58,284 nucleotides of DNA from the NCBI GenBank assembly GCA_035651595.1, contig DASRFJ010000018.1, positions 1 through 58,284 of the forward strand, in the 5' to 3' direction. This DNA comes from JAFARZ01 sp035651595 (GTDB lineage Bacteria > Actinomycetota > Actinomycetes > Streptosporangiales > Streptosporangiaceae). The number at the start of each line of letters is the position of its first letter. Positions within the stretch are counted from its first letter, which is position 1. The notes below the pieces were generated by a model. That model was not told the DNA's origin and ran no database searches. It worked only from the letters and a program-made list of their open reading frames with translations. Of the stretch, positions 26,961-35,697 are shown piece by piece. The translations under genes and the position numbers were made by a program.

Positions 26961-28892
26961 TTAGGTGTGGCGGGCGTGGGGGATGCGGCCGCCTGCTAGG
27001 ACCATGGCGACCTGGCGTTCGGACAGGTCGTGAAGTAGGTGTATGTCGCGGCCGTGGCTGGTGGCCGTTACGGATGGCTCTCCCGTGGCTAGCTGGCCGC
27101 GCAGGTCGTCGAACGTCACGAGGTCGCCCCGGTCGATGGTGTCGTAGTCGTCCGGATCGGCGAACCGGAGCGGGAGAATGCCGAAGTTCGCCAGGTTCTG
27201 GAAGTGGATGCGGGCGAACGACTTCGCGATGACCACGCGCAGGCCGAGGTACCGGGGCGCGATGACCGCGTGCTCGCGGGAGGACCCCTGACCGTAGTTC
27301 TCGCCGGCCACCACGACGTGCGGTCCGTCGGCGCGGCTCGCGTACTCGGGGTCGATCTGGCGGAACACGTACGCGGAGATCGCCGGGATGTTGCTGCGCA
27401 GCGGCAGCACTTCGGCGCCCGCCGGGAGGATCTCGTCGGTGGAGACGTTGTCGCCGGCCTTGAGCTCGACCGGCCCCTCAAGGCGGTCGGGCAGTGGGTC
27501 GAAATCCGGCATGGACGCGATGTTCGGGCCCTTGACCAGGTCCTGTTCCCGCGCCTGCGCGACAGGGAGCGGGGGGACGAGCATCGAGGTCGTGACGTGC
27601 GTGCGCTGGGGCAGCGCGAGCCGCGGATAGGCCATCCCGAGGTCCCGCGGGTCGGTGATCTCGCCGGTCAGCGCCGCGGCCGCGGCGGTCTCCGGCGAGC
27701 ACAGCCAGACCGAGTCCTCCGCCGCACCGGACCGGCCGGGGAAGTTCCGCGGGACGGTGCGCAGGCTGTTGCGTCCGGTGGCCGGCGCCTGACCCATCCC
27801 GATGCAGCCCAGGCAGCCGGACTGGTGGATCCGGGCACCCGCCGCTATCAGGTCGAGCAGCCATCCGCCGGCGGTCAGGTCGGCGAGGATCTGCCGCGAC
27901 GTGGGGTTGATGTCGAACGAGACCTGGTCCTGGCTCTGCCGTCCCTTGACGATCTCCGCGACGATCGCGAAGTCGCGCAGTCCGGGGTTGGCCGACGAGC
28001 CGACCACGACCTGGAAGACCGGCTCGCCGGCCGCCTCACGGACCGGGACCACGTTGCCCGGGCTGGACGGTCTGGCGATCAGCGGCTCGAGCGCGGACAG
28101 GTCGATGCGGTCGGTGACGTCGTAGCCGGCCCCCGGCTCGGCGCGAAGCTCTCTGTAGTCCTGCTCGCGCTCCTCGGTGCACAGGAACTCGCGCACCGCC
28201 TCGTCCGCCGGGAACACGGTGGTGGTCGCGCCGAGTTCGGCGCCCATGTTCGCGATGACGTGCCGGTCCATCGCGGTCAGCCCGGACAGGCCGTCGCCGT
28301 GGTACTCGATGATCCGGTTGACGCCACCCTTGACGCCGTGCCGCCGGAGCATCTCCAGCACGACGTCCTTCGCCGATACCCAGTCGGGCAGGCTGCCGGT
28401 GAGCTCGACGCCCCAGATCTCCGGCATCCGCAGGTACAGCGGCTCCCCCGCCATCGCCATCGCCACGTCGAGGCCGCCGGTGCCGACCGCCAGCATGCCC
28501 AGGGAGCCGGCCGCGCAGGTATGGCTGTCGGAGCCCGCGAGGACCTTGCCGGGGATGCCGAACCGCTGCATGTGCACGGGGTGCGAGACGCCGTTGCCCG
28601 GCTTGGAGTACCACAGCCCGAAGCGCCGGCAGGCGGAGCGGAGGAACAGGTGATCGTCCGGGTTCTTGCTGTCCGCCTGGAGCAGGTTGTGGTCGACGTA
28701 CTGGACCGAGACCTCGGTCGTCACGCGATCCAGGCCTAGCGCTTCCAGCTCCAGCATGACCAGCGTCCCGGTTGCGTCCTGGGTCAGGGTCTGATCGACC
28801 GAAAGCGCGATCTCGGTGCCCGCCCGCATCTCGCCCGCAACCAGGTGCGCGGCGATCAGCTGCTGTGCCAGGTTGCATCCGGTTTTCGCCAT
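26961..28892 (-). CDS. Aconitate hydratase family protein (short form)
   Basis: 643 residues, the length of the short 'putative aconitase' group rather than the ~900-residue AcnA. Family segments include SDSHTCAAGS (122-130), the cluster-binding GCLGCIG with Cys360 and Cys363, the swivel-domain opening NVSTDEILPAG, and the substrate-binding GQGSSREHA. The third iron-sulphur ligand, normally Cys in GSCTN, is Ser here (VVVGSSANP, about residue 300). It would interconvert citrate/isocitrate or a related hydroxyacid; the Ser substitution leaves exact activity uncertain. A GGGTAG box lies just upstream on its strand (28903-28908). It is divergent from the small Rho-N gene. Confidence 0.85.
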   Translation of the reverse strand: MAKTGCNLAQQLIAAHLVAGEMRAGTEIALSVDQTLTQDATGTLVMLELEALGLDRVTTEVSVQYVDHNLLQADSKNPDDHLFLRSACRRFGLWYSKPGNGVSHPVHMQRFGIPGKVLAGSDSHTCAAGSLGMLAVGTGGLDVAMAMAGEPLYLRMPEIWGVELTGSLPDWVSAKDVVLEMLRRHGVKGGVNRIIEYHGDGLSGLTAMDRHVIANMGAELGATTTVFPADEAVREFLCTEEREQDYRELRAEPGAGYDVTDRIDLSALEPLIARPSSPGNVVPVREAAGEPVFQVVVGSSANPGLRDFAIVAEIVKGRQSQDQVSFDINPTSRQILADLTAGGWLLDLIAAGARIHQSGCLGCIGMGQAPATGRNSLRTVPRNFPGRSGAAEDSVWLCSPETAAAAALTGEITDPRDLGMAYPRLALPQRTHVTTSMLVPPLPVAQAREQDLVKGPNIASMPDFDPLPDRLEGPVELKAGDNVSTDEILPAGAEVLPLRSNIPAISAYVFRQIDPEYASRADGPHVVVAGENYGQGSSREHAVIAPRYLGLRVVIAKSFARIHFQNLANFGILPLRFADPDDYDTIDRGDLVTFDDLRGQLATGEPSVTATSHGRDIHLLHDLSERQVAMVLAGGRIPHARHT

Positions 28893-28935
28893 GCGCGGCG
28901 GCTACCCGGCCGCCCGCCCGCTATGCGCCCCCGAG

Positions 28936-28960
28936 GTTTGGGCTGGTCGACGTCGGCAAG
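28936..28960 (+). promoter_or_regulatory. Weak SigB/SigF-like promoter
   Basis: GTTT at 28936-28939, a 15-base spacer, then GGCAAG at 28955. The spacing matches the stronger boxes in this window, but the -10 box has two mismatches to GGGTAG. Confidence 0.3.
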
Positions 28961-28996
28961 GTGAAGGCAAAGCATAGCGATACAAGGGGAGAGGCC

Positions 28997-29254
28997 ATGC
29001 CAAAGGCGCAGATCAAGGACGAGAAGACCTACCGCAAGCTTCGGGAGAAGGGCGAAAGCAAGGAGAAGTCCGCGCGAATCGCGAACGCGAGCGCGGGCTC
29101 CTCATCCAAGAGCGTGGGCCGCAAGGGCGGCAAGAGCCCGTCCTATAACGAGTGGACCAAGCAGGACTTGGTCAAGAAGGCGAAGGAGATCGGCATCAAG
29201 GGCCGGTCCGCCATGAACAAGTCGGAACTGGTCAAGGCGCTGCGTAACCACTGA
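28997..29254 (+). CDS. Small basic protein with Rho-N/SAP-like motif (DUF7218-like)
   Basis: 85 residues with a strong ribosome site (AGGGGAGAGG). The N-terminal half is charged (KDEKTYRKLREKGESKEKS). The C-terminal 35 residues form the short helical motif QDLVKKAKEIGIKGRSAMNK, related to the Rho N-terminal/SAP fold that often binds nucleic acid. The same motif is fused to a hemerythrin at 44761-45465. A role in DNA binding under stress is inferred. It is followed after five bases by the next gene and is probably cotranscribed with it. Confidence 0.8.
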   Translation: MPKAQIKDEKTYRKLREKGESKEKSARIANASAGSSSKSVGRKGGKSPSYNEWTKQDLVKKAKEIGIKGRSAMNKSELVKALRNH

Positions 29255-29259
29255 TCGCG

Positions 29260-30114
29260 ATGCAGGCAGAAGTTACGCTGTCCGAGGTCCGCACCGTGGA
29301 GACGCGGAACGGCAACGTCCGGTATGTCACCAAGGACGACAACGGTGCCGAGTACAGCACGTTCCGCGAGGACATCGGGGAGCGCGCGAAGCGGCTGCAG
29401 GGCCAGCGGGTCCGGCTGGTGTACCACGAGGAGACCCGCGGCAGGTACACCAACGTCTACCTGGACCAGATAGAGCCGATCGGCAGGCCGCCGGAACCGG
29501 AGCCAGAAGGCGACGCGGCCGAGGCCGCGTGGCGGACCGCGGTGGAAGCCGCGCCATGGCTGGTGGGCGAGCCGGGCGAACAGGGTAAGCCAGTCCCGCC
29601 GAAGAAGCTCTACGACCAGCTGAAGCCGTTCGAGGAACGCGTCGAGGCGGACATCGAGGAGCACCGCCAGGACTCCTTACCGTGCCGGGTCGCGGTCCGA
29701 CTCCGCGCCGAACGTCGCGTTGTGGGACGTCGCGTGGCTGGCCAGGTAGCGGCGAGCGGCATCCCAGGTGAGCGGCGGCGCCGCGGGCGCGCGGGGCAGA
29801 CCGCGCAGCTCATGATGGAAGCCGGTAAGGGCACGGAAATGCCGGGGATAGCGGTCCGGGTCCACCGCGACGAGCTCGCCATGCCGGCTGGCGTACCCAG
29901 TCGCGGCCCGCCACTGCTCCGCGGTGGGCAGGCCGATGGAATGCGCGCCGTGCGGGAAGACGGTCAGCCGGATGTCGTCGTAGGCGCTCGTGCCCGACAG
30001 GTAGCCAGTGAGCCGGTCCAGCGACGGCTGAGTGCCGAACAGCGCCCAGTACGGCACCGACCTGGTGCGTATGGTCAGCATGGGGTCCATGAGCAGGAAC
30101 GAGCTGACGAGTAG
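29260..30114 (+). CDS. Conserved-looking small protein whose frame runs into the antisense of the next gene
   Basis: The first 140 residues look like a real protein: a beta-rich domain (VTLSEVRTVETRNGNVRYVT, then RVRLVYHEETRGRYTNVYLD) that could be an OB-like fold, followed by an acidic helical tail. After about position 29680 the frame has no stop and continues for 438 bases as Arg/Gly/Pro-rich sequence antisense to the 29677-31110 gene. Either the natural stop was lost or the protein carries an accidental tail. It probably shares a transcript with the Rho-N gene. I do not recognise the family. Confidence 0.55.
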   Translation: MQAEVTLSEVRTVETRNGNVRYVTKDDNGAEYSTFREDIGERAKRLQGQRVRLVYHEETRGRYTNVYLDQIEPIGRPPEPEPEGDAAEAAWRTAVEAAPWLVGEPGEQGKPVPPKKLYDQLKPFEERVEADIEEHRQDSLPCRVAVRLRAERRVVGRRVAGQVAASGIPGERRRRGRAGQTAQLMMEAGKGTEMPGIAVRVHRDELAMPAGVPSRGPPLLRGGQADGMRAVREDGQPDVVVGARARQVASEPVQRRLSAEQRPVRHRPGAYGQHGVHEQERADE

Positions 30115-31110
30115 CCGGCTCGACGGCAGGCCCTGGTCCGCGTACCAGTGGCGGAACAGCTCCGCGATCAGCGGGCTGGTGTCCTCCGGCTCGCCGAAGC
30201 GCAGCCGTTCCACCGTCAGCCCCAGTTCGCCGGCGAGGGCGTCGATGTCGGTGGCGAGCGGCTCCGCGAAGCCCCATTCCGCCTCCGGGCTCTGCTGATC
30301 GGCGACGGGCGGCTGCCACCTGTCCCGGCGCGCGCCCTGCCGGCGGAGGAACTCGACGACCCGGGAACTGCCGTGCTGGAACTCGCGCTCGGTGGCTCCG
30401 CCCAGCGCGCCGAACTGGAACACATGCCGGTCGCCGACGGTGGTCACCGGCCACGTGCGCGTGCAGTCGACCACGACGACCGTGCCGCCGGGTTCAAGGC
30501 ATTCGGCCAGGAAGGCACGGTACGGCGCGGGCAGCTGGCGGAACTTGACCCGGAAGTAGGCCATCCCCGCGATCATCAGCCGGTCCTGGACGGGGTCGTG
30601 CATGTGATGGAGCGCCATGCCGGGATTTGCCGCGAGGAACCGCTGCCCGGCCGGGCTCATCGCCCGCATGTCCGCGGCCGGCTCGTCCGGGTCCAGGCCG
30701 CCCGTCTTGACGGCGAGCAGCAGCGTCTGCGGCAGCCACGGCGCGCCGAGCGCGGCGGCCAGATGGGTCAGCGCACCGTTCGACGACCCGATGAACACGA
30801 CCGGATAGCGCCGCCGCGGATAGTGCTGGACCACCCAGGAAGCGAGCTGGTCCGCGCGGACCTCGCCGACGCGCCTGGCGGTGACCGCGTCCATCCGGCC
30901 CGACTGGCGGTAGATGGCCGCCAGCGCTGATTCGGGCAGGCGCTCGATCCGGCCCACCAGCCAGTCGACGGAGGGCTCGAGCAGCCGGCCTGCCCGCGGC
31001 GGGAACAGCGCGAGCACGGGCGCCTCGTGCCCGTTCAGCGCGGCTCCCAGCACCCGCATCATCGCGCTGGCTGAGTCGAACTCGGCCACGGCGCGTCCGG
31101 CGCTTACCAC
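29677..31110 (-). CDS. Alpha/beta-hydrolase-like protein of unknown function
   Basis: 477 residues from a GTG. A nucleophile-elbow-like motif GSSNGA (about residue 108-113) follows a hydrophobic strand (YPVVFI), and a late FPHGAHSIG offers a candidate catalytic His, so an alpha/beta hydrolase fold is likely. The protein is longer than simple hydrolases, with an inserted helical region in the middle. It contains no signal peptide. The substrate is unknown. It lies just downstream of another hydrolase and a membrane protein on the same strand (gap 16 bases), suggesting a three-gene operon. Confidence 0.75.
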   Translation of the reverse strand: MVSAGRAVAEFDSASAMMRVLGAALNGHEAPVLALFPPRAGRLLEPSVDWLVGRIERLPESALAAIYRQSGRMDAVTARRVGEVRADQLASWVVQHYPRRRYPVVFIGSSNGALTHLAAALGAPWLPQTLLLAVKTGGLDPDEPAADMRAMSPAGQRFLAANPGMALHHMHDPVQDRLMIAGMAYFRVKFRQLPAPYRAFLAECLEPGGTVVVVDCTRTWPVTTVGDRHVFQFGALGGATEREFQHGSSRVVEFLRRQGARRDRWQPPVADQQSPEAEWGFAEPLATDIDALAGELGLTVERLRFGEPEDTSPLIAELFRHWYADQGLPSSRLLVSSFLLMDPMLTIRTRSVPYWALFGTQPSLDRLTGYLSGTSAYDDIRLTVFPHGAHSIGLPTAEQWRAATGYASRHGELVAVDPDRYPRHFRALTGFHHELRGLPRAPAAPPLTWDAARRYLASHATSHNATFGAESDRDPAR

Positions 31111-31126
31111 GAGCGCTCAGCGTCCT

Positions 31127-32005
31127 TCATTCCGATCGTGCTACCTGGGATCCAGCCCCCGAAACCAGGAACGGCGCGGCCACGGCGGCCACCGTGTCCG
31201 GGGCCCGGTGGAAGACATCGTGACCGGCCCCGGGCAGGTGCGCGACCTGGCCGTCGGGCGCCAGCGCGGCGAGCCGTCCGGCCCAGTCCGGTGACGACAG
31301 GCGATCGTGCTCGGCCCGGATGACAAGCACGGGTGCACCGATCCGCGGCAGCGCCCGGTCGATCGGGTCCCGCGCCGCCATGCGCAGGGTGCCGATCGCA
31401 CGCGGCAGGCTGGCGCAGCAGTACTCGGCAACGTTGAGGACCCGGAGGGACGGCTGATCGCCGAGGGCACGATGCACGCGGCCAAGGAGCCGGACGCGCC
31501 ACCGGGACTCCCGTCGCGGGGAGAAGGGCGTTTCAGGCGCGGGCAGCGTCGCCAGCCAGCGCAGCCGCCGCCGGGCATAGGGCGACATCGTGGGGCTGAG
31601 CAGGATCAGCCGCGCCACGGCATGCGGATGGCCGGCGGCGACGGCGGCGACGACCTGCGTGCCGAACGAATTGCCGAGCAGCTGGACTGGTGCGCCGTAG
31701 CTCGCGGCCAGCCATTCCGCGACCAGTGCCGCCTGTTCGCCGACCGATAGCGATCGCCGGGGCTTGTCACTGTAGCCGAAGCCAGGCGGGTCCAGAATCC
31801 GCACCTGGATGCCCTTGGCGGTCAGCGCACGCGCCAGCGGCACCATCGAGCGGCTGGCGGTCACCAGTCCGGGCAGCAGGGCCACGGCGGGCGACGGCGA
31901 CGCCGACGCCGACGGCGGCGACGGCGACGACACCGACTCGAGCGCGTGCAGGCGCAGCCCCCGCACCGTCCGCCAGCTGTCGCGGAACCCGGCGGGCGGG
32001 ACCAT
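31127..32005 (-). CDS. Alpha/beta hydrolase
   Basis: 292 residues from an ATG at 32005 that overlaps the TAA of the preceding gene. Motifs of a standard hydrolase are present: GLVTASRSM near the oxyanion region, the DPPGFGYSDKP segment, nucleophile elbow GNSFGT, an Asp in IRAEHDRLS, and the catalytic His in GAGHDVFHRAP. It is an esterase, thioesterase or epoxide hydrolase-like enzyme; the substrate is not predictable. It begins with an unusual Ser/Pro/Ala low-complexity stretch (SSPSPPSASASPSP). Middle gene of a minus-strand operon. Confidence 0.85.
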   Translation of the reverse strand: MVPPAGFRDSWRTVRGLRLHALESVSSPSPPSASASPSPAVALLPGLVTASRSMVPLARALTAKGIQVRILDPPGFGYSDKPRRSLSVGEQAALVAEWLAASYGAPVQLLGNSFGTQVVAAVAAGHPHAVARLILLSPTMSPYARRRLRWLATLPAPETPFSPRRESRWRVRLLGRVHRALGDQPSLRVLNVAEYCCASLPRAIGTLRMAARDPIDRALPRIGAPVLVIRAEHDRLSSPDWAGRLAALAPDGQVAHLPGAGHDVFHRAPDTVAAVAAPFLVSGAGSQVARSE

Positions 32006-32823
32006 TACGGGTACAGCTCCCGGACCCGGGTCCAGGCGGCCAGGCCGAGCACCACGACGGCGGCCAGCTCGATGGCGGCGGCGACCGCCAGGCCCGCGCC
32101 GAGCGCGGTGAGCGTCGCCGGCGCCAGGCCCGCGACGATGGCGGCGGCCAGGAACGATATGGCCAGCAGGGCGAGACCGGCGAGCACGCTGGGCACGGGG
32201 CGAGTGCGCACGTATCCGCGCTCCCTGGCCGCGACGAGCGACCCGGCCAGTATCCCGATCCCCGCCGCCTCGAGGATGCCGGCCGCGATGCCGGGCCCGC
32301 GGCTCCCGCCGGCGGAGGTGAAGCCGTAACCGATCGCCAGGACGAGCAGCCCGACCGCCGCGGCGAGCCACAGCTCGGCCTGCGGTTTCCTGGTGACCGC
32401 ACGGGCGGACTGTTCGGCCAGCGAGGTGCGGGCCGCCCGGCTGAGCACCAGCAGCGCCCAGGCGCCGATGCCCACCGCCACGATCACGGCCGCCGCTGGA
32501 TCGGCGCCGTTCGAGGCGGCGCTGGCCAGCAGCCCGATCATGATCATCAACGTGCCCGGCGCCGCGGCGGCCAGCTCGAACCCGCCGATCCATTCGCTGC
32601 GCTGCACCAGTTCCCAGCCGGCCCAGCAGACCGCGGCCAGCGCGACCAGCGCGGCCAGGAACTGGAGCCACCTGGCCGCCTGGGCCAGGTCGCTCGAGGC
32701 GCCCATGCTTGACGGCGCCAGCGTCCCGTCGGCCGCGATGAGGAACGCGGTGCCGAGCGCGAACACGACGGCGGCCGCCACGACCAGGGCGGCGGGCCGC
32801 AAAGCCTTGACGATGTGCTCCAT
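32005..32823 (-). CDS. Polytopic membrane protein of unknown function
   Basis: 272 residues from an ATG at 32823. About seven hydrophobic segments, with few charged residues outside short loops (RTSLAEQSARAVTRKPQ in the middle). No transporter signature or catalytic motif was found. Translation is coupled to the downstream hydrolase through a TAATG junction. It is divergent from the hemerythrin gene, whose candidate promoter region starts 46 bases away. Confidence 0.75.
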   Translation of the reverse strand: MEHIVKALRPAALVVAAAVVFALGTAFLIAADGTLAPSSMGASSDLAQAARWLQFLAALVALAAVCWAGWELVQRSEWIGGFELAAAAPGTLMIMIGLLASAASNGADPAAAVIVAVGIGAWALLVLSRAARTSLAEQSARAVTRKPQAELWLAAAVGLLVLAIGYGFTSAGGSRGPGIAAGILEAAGIGILAGSLVAARERGYVRTRPVPSVLAGLALLAISFLAAAIVAGLAPATLTALGAGLAVAAAIELAAVVVLGLAAWTRVRELYP

Positions 32824-32868
32824 GGTGGTTTTACCGCTGCCCTCGCCGCCGGGCCGGAAACGCCCGAG

Positions 32869-32893
32869 GTTTGGCTTGGCCGCCGCTGGGGAG
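32869..32893 (+). promoter_or_regulatory. SigB/SigF-like promoter of the hemerythrin gene
   Basis: GTTT at 32869-32872, 15-base spacer, GGGGAG at 32888-32893 (one mismatch to GGGTAG). It ends 29 bases before the hemerythrin ATG. Confidence 0.4.
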
Positions 32894-32922
32894 CGACGAC
32901 GGATCCGATGAATGGAGGACGG

Positions 32923-33495
32923 ATGGGGAACGTATTCGATGTCCTCAGCGAGGACCATCAGGAGGTCAGGCGCATGCTGGCCGAGCTCGAAACGGGCCCG
33001 ACCAGGGCGACCGGCGCGAGCGACGATCAGCTGCTGCTCCGCAAGCGCATGGCGGAGCAACTGATCATCGAGGAGTCGCGGCACGAGGCCGTCGAGGAGA
33101 TGCACTTCTGGCCCGCCGTGCGCGAACATCTCACGGACGGTGACCGGCTGGCGGACGAAGCGACCGGCCAGGAGCAGGAGGCCAAGGAGGTGCTGAACAA
33201 GCTCGACAAGCTGGATGCCAGCGATTCGGAGTTCGAGCAGCTGCTCAGCACGTTCACCGCGGCCGCGGTGGAGCACATCGCGTTCGAGGAGAACCAGGTC
33301 TGGCCTGGCCTGCGGACGGCACTGAGCGCGTCGGCGGCCGACGAACTCGGCAGCAAGCTCGCGGCGGCGAAGAAGAACGCGCCGACGCGGCCGCATCCGC
33401 ACACGCCGCCGTCTCCCGGCGTGCTCAAGGCCACCGGCCCCGCCGCGGCGGCGGCCGACAAGGCCAGGGACGCGGTGACGGGCCGCGGCGATTGA
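32923..33495 (+). CDS. Hemerythrin-like (HHE) protein
   Basis: 190 residues from an ATG with GGAGGACGG upstream. The four-helix hemerythrin cation-binding pattern is present: DHQEV near residue 12, ESRHEAVEEMHFWP, and EHIAFEENQVWP. Such proteins bind a di-iron centre and respond to oxygen, nitric oxide or peroxide. The C-terminal tail (APTRPHPHTPPSPG, then ADKARDAVTGRG) is shared with the paralogue at 44761-45465, which continues into an extra domain absent here. It lies directly before the catalase gene. Confidence 0.9.
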   Translation: MGNVFDVLSEDHQEVRRMLAELETGPTRATGASDDQLLLRKRMAEQLIIEESRHEAVEEMHFWPAVREHLTDGDRLADEATGQEQEAKEVLNKLDKLDASDSEFEQLLSTFTAAAVEHIAFEENQVWPGLRTALSASAADELGSKLAAAKKNAPTRPHPHTPPSPGVLKATGPAAAAADKARDAVTGRGD

Positions 33496-33541
33496 CCGGC
33501 AAGTCGCTCCCTCCCGGCGGGACGCATAACTCCGCCGGGAT

Positions 33542-33547
33542 GGGTAG
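33542..33547 (+). promoter_or_regulatory. GGGTAG box before the catalase gene
   Basis: A perfect -10 of the SigB/SigF type ending nine bases before the catalase ATG. No GTTT is found at the expected distance, so the -35 is weak or absent. Confidence 0.35.
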
Positions 33548-33556
33548 CGGCGCCAG

Positions 33557-35632
33557 ATGACTCACATCGACGACACAAGCAAGCACCGCGGGAACGGCGG
33601 TGAGACCCATCAGATCGCCGGCGAAGGCCAGGCCAGGCTGACCACGCAACAGGGCGTGGTGGTCGGCGACGACCAGAACACGCTACGGGCCGGGGAGCGC
33701 GGGCCCGCCGTGCTCGAGGATTTCCACTTCCGGGAGAAGCTGTTCCACTTCGACCACGAGCGGATACCGGAGCGGGTGGTGCACGCCCGCGGGTTCGGGG
33801 CACACGGGTACTTCGAGAATTACGAACCGCTCACCGACCTTACCCGGGCGGACCTGTTCGCCGAGGCGGGCCGCCGGACCGAGGCATTCGTCCGGTTCTC
33901 CACGGTGGCCGGCAACAAGGGCTCCTTCGACCTGGCACGAGACGTGCGCGGGTTCGCGGTCAAGCTCTACACCAGGGAAGGCAACTGGGATCTGGTCGGC
34001 AACAACATCCCGGTCTTCTTCATCCAGGACGCGATGAAGTTCCCCGACGTGGTGCACGCGGCCAAGCAGGAACCGGACCGGGGATTCCCGCAGGCGCAGA
34101 CCGCCCATGACAATTTCTGGGACTTCGTCTCGCTGATGCCGGAATCCGCCCACATGCTGCTGTGGATCATGTCCGATCGCGCAATCCCCCGCTCGTTCCG
34201 CTTTATGGAAGGTTTCGGGGTACATACCTTCCGGCTGGTGACCACCGCGGGGAAATCGACATTCGTGAAATTCCACTGGAAGCCGAAGCAGGGCATGCAG
34301 TCGGTGGTGTGGAACGAGGCGATCAAGATCAACGGCGCCGATCCCGACTTCCACCGCCGGGACCTGTGGGACGCCATCAGCAGCGGCGAGTTCCCCGAGT
34401 GGGAACTCGGGCTCCAGCTGTTCGACGACGAGTTCGCCGACCGGTTCGGCTTCGACGTCCTCGACCCCACCAAGATCATTCCCGAGGAAGAGGTGCCGAT
34501 CCGCCGGGTGGGCAGGCTGGTCCTCGACCGCGTGGTGGACAACTTCTTCGCCGAGACCGAGCAGGTGGCGTTCTGCACGCAGAACATCGTGCCCGGCATC
34601 GACTTCACCGACGACCCGCTGCTTCAGGGCCGCAACTTCTCCTACCTTGACACCCAGCTCAAGCGCCTCGGCAGCCCGAACTTCATGCAGCTGCCGGTCA
34701 ACGCGCCCCGCTGCCCGGTCGCCATGTTCCAGCAGGACGGCCACATGACGACCACGCTGAACCCGGTGACCAGGGTCAACTACGAGCCGAACTCGTGGGG
34801 CGCCGAGGGCGGCCCGCGCGAGGACCCGGCGGCCGGCTTCACGACGTACCCGGACGGTGCGACGGCCGGCCCGAAACGGCGGCTGCGGGCGGCGAGCTTC
34901 GCGGACCACTACAGCCAGGCACGGCAGTTCTTCGTCAGCCAGACCGAGATCGAGCGACGGCACGTGATCGACGCGTTCGTCTTCGAGCTGAGCAAGTGCG
35001 AACGGGCGGAAATCCGCCAGCGGATGGTGGCCGGGCTGCGCAACGTCCACGAAGACCTGGCGGCCGGCGTCGCGGCCGGGCTCGGCCTCGACGGGCTGCC
35101 GGAACGCCTCACCCCGGCCAGGGAGCCGGTGACCGACCTGCCGCCCTCGCCCGCGCTCAGCATCATCGCCAACGGCCCGGACAGCTTCGCCGGCCGCAAG
35201 CTCGGCGTGCTGGTCACCGACGGGACGGACGCGGCGGCGCTCGAGCACCTGCGCACGGCCGCCGCCGAGCAGCACGTGACGACCGAGCTCGTCGCCCCAG
35301 CCATCAGCGGTATCGACACCGGGAACGGCACCCGGATACCGGCTGGCCAGCAGATCGACGGCGCGCCCTCGGTGCTCTACGACGCCGTGGCCATCCTCGC
35401 CTCGAAGGACGGCGCGGCCGAGCTGGCCTCGGTCCCGGCGGCGAGGGACTTCGTCACCGACGCCTACGCGCACGCGAAGTTCATCGGCTATACCGCTGAC
35501 GTGCTGCCGCTGTTCCAGGCGTGCGGCCTGGCGGATCCGCTCGACGACGGCTTCATCGCCCTCGACCAGAGCTCACCTGCCGATTTCCTCGCCAGGTGCG
35601 CCCAGTTGCGGTTCTGGAACCGGGTAAGGTAG
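33557..35632 (+). CDS. katE: Large-subunit (HPII-type) catalase
   Basis: 691 residues, the length of clade 2 catalases. The catalytic His lies in RVVHARGFGAHG near residue 76 and the distal Asn in VGNNIPVFF near residue 153. The proximal heme Tyr lies in RNFSYLDTQLKRLG. A C-terminal flavodoxin/glutaminase-like domain of about 150 residues (KLGVLVTDG onward) identifies the large-subunit type. It decomposes hydrogen peroxide in the cytoplasm. A GGGTAG box and the adjacent hemerythrin gene suggest stress-sigma control. Confidence 0.95.
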   Translation: MTHIDDTSKHRGNGGETHQIAGEGQARLTTQQGVVVGDDQNTLRAGERGPAVLEDFHFREKLFHFDHERIPERVVHARGFGAHGYFENYEPLTDLTRADLFAEAGRRTEAFVRFSTVAGNKGSFDLARDVRGFAVKLYTREGNWDLVGNNIPVFFIQDAMKFPDVVHAAKQEPDRGFPQAQTAHDNFWDFVSLMPESAHMLLWIMSDRAIPRSFRFMEGFGVHTFRLVTTAGKSTFVKFHWKPKQGMQSVVWNEAIKINGADPDFHRRDLWDAISSGEFPEWELGLQLFDDEFADRFGFDVLDPTKIIPEEEVPIRRVGRLVLDRVVDNFFAETEQVAFCTQNIVPGIDFTDDPLLQGRNFSYLDTQLKRLGSPNFMQLPVNAPRCPVAMFQQDGHMTTTLNPVTRVNYEPNSWGAEGGPREDPAAGFTTYPDGATAGPKRRLRAASFADHYSQARQFFVSQTEIERRHVIDAFVFELSKCERAEIRQRMVAGLRNVHEDLAAGVAAGLGLDGLPERLTPAREPVTDLPPSPALSIIANGPDSFAGRKLGVLVTDGTDAAALEHLRTAAAEQHVTTELVAPAISGIDTGNGTRIPAGQQIDGAPSVLYDAVAILASKDGAAELASVPAARDFVTDAYAHAKFIGYTADVLPLFQACGLADPLDDGFIALDQSSPADFLARCAQLRFWNRVR

Positions 35633-35640
35633 CCGCCGCC

Positions 35641-35665
35641 GTTTGGGGTCAGGCCGGCCGGGTAG
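35641..35665 (+). promoter_or_regulatory. SigB/SigF-type promoter
   Basis: GTTT (35641-35644), 15-base spacer, GGGTAG (35660-35665): the best match in the window. It lies between the catalase stop and the epimerase start, 32 bases before the chosen GTG. Confidence 0.6.
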
Positions 35666-35697
35666 CGGGCGCCACGATGAAACCCCGCGGAGGCGAC

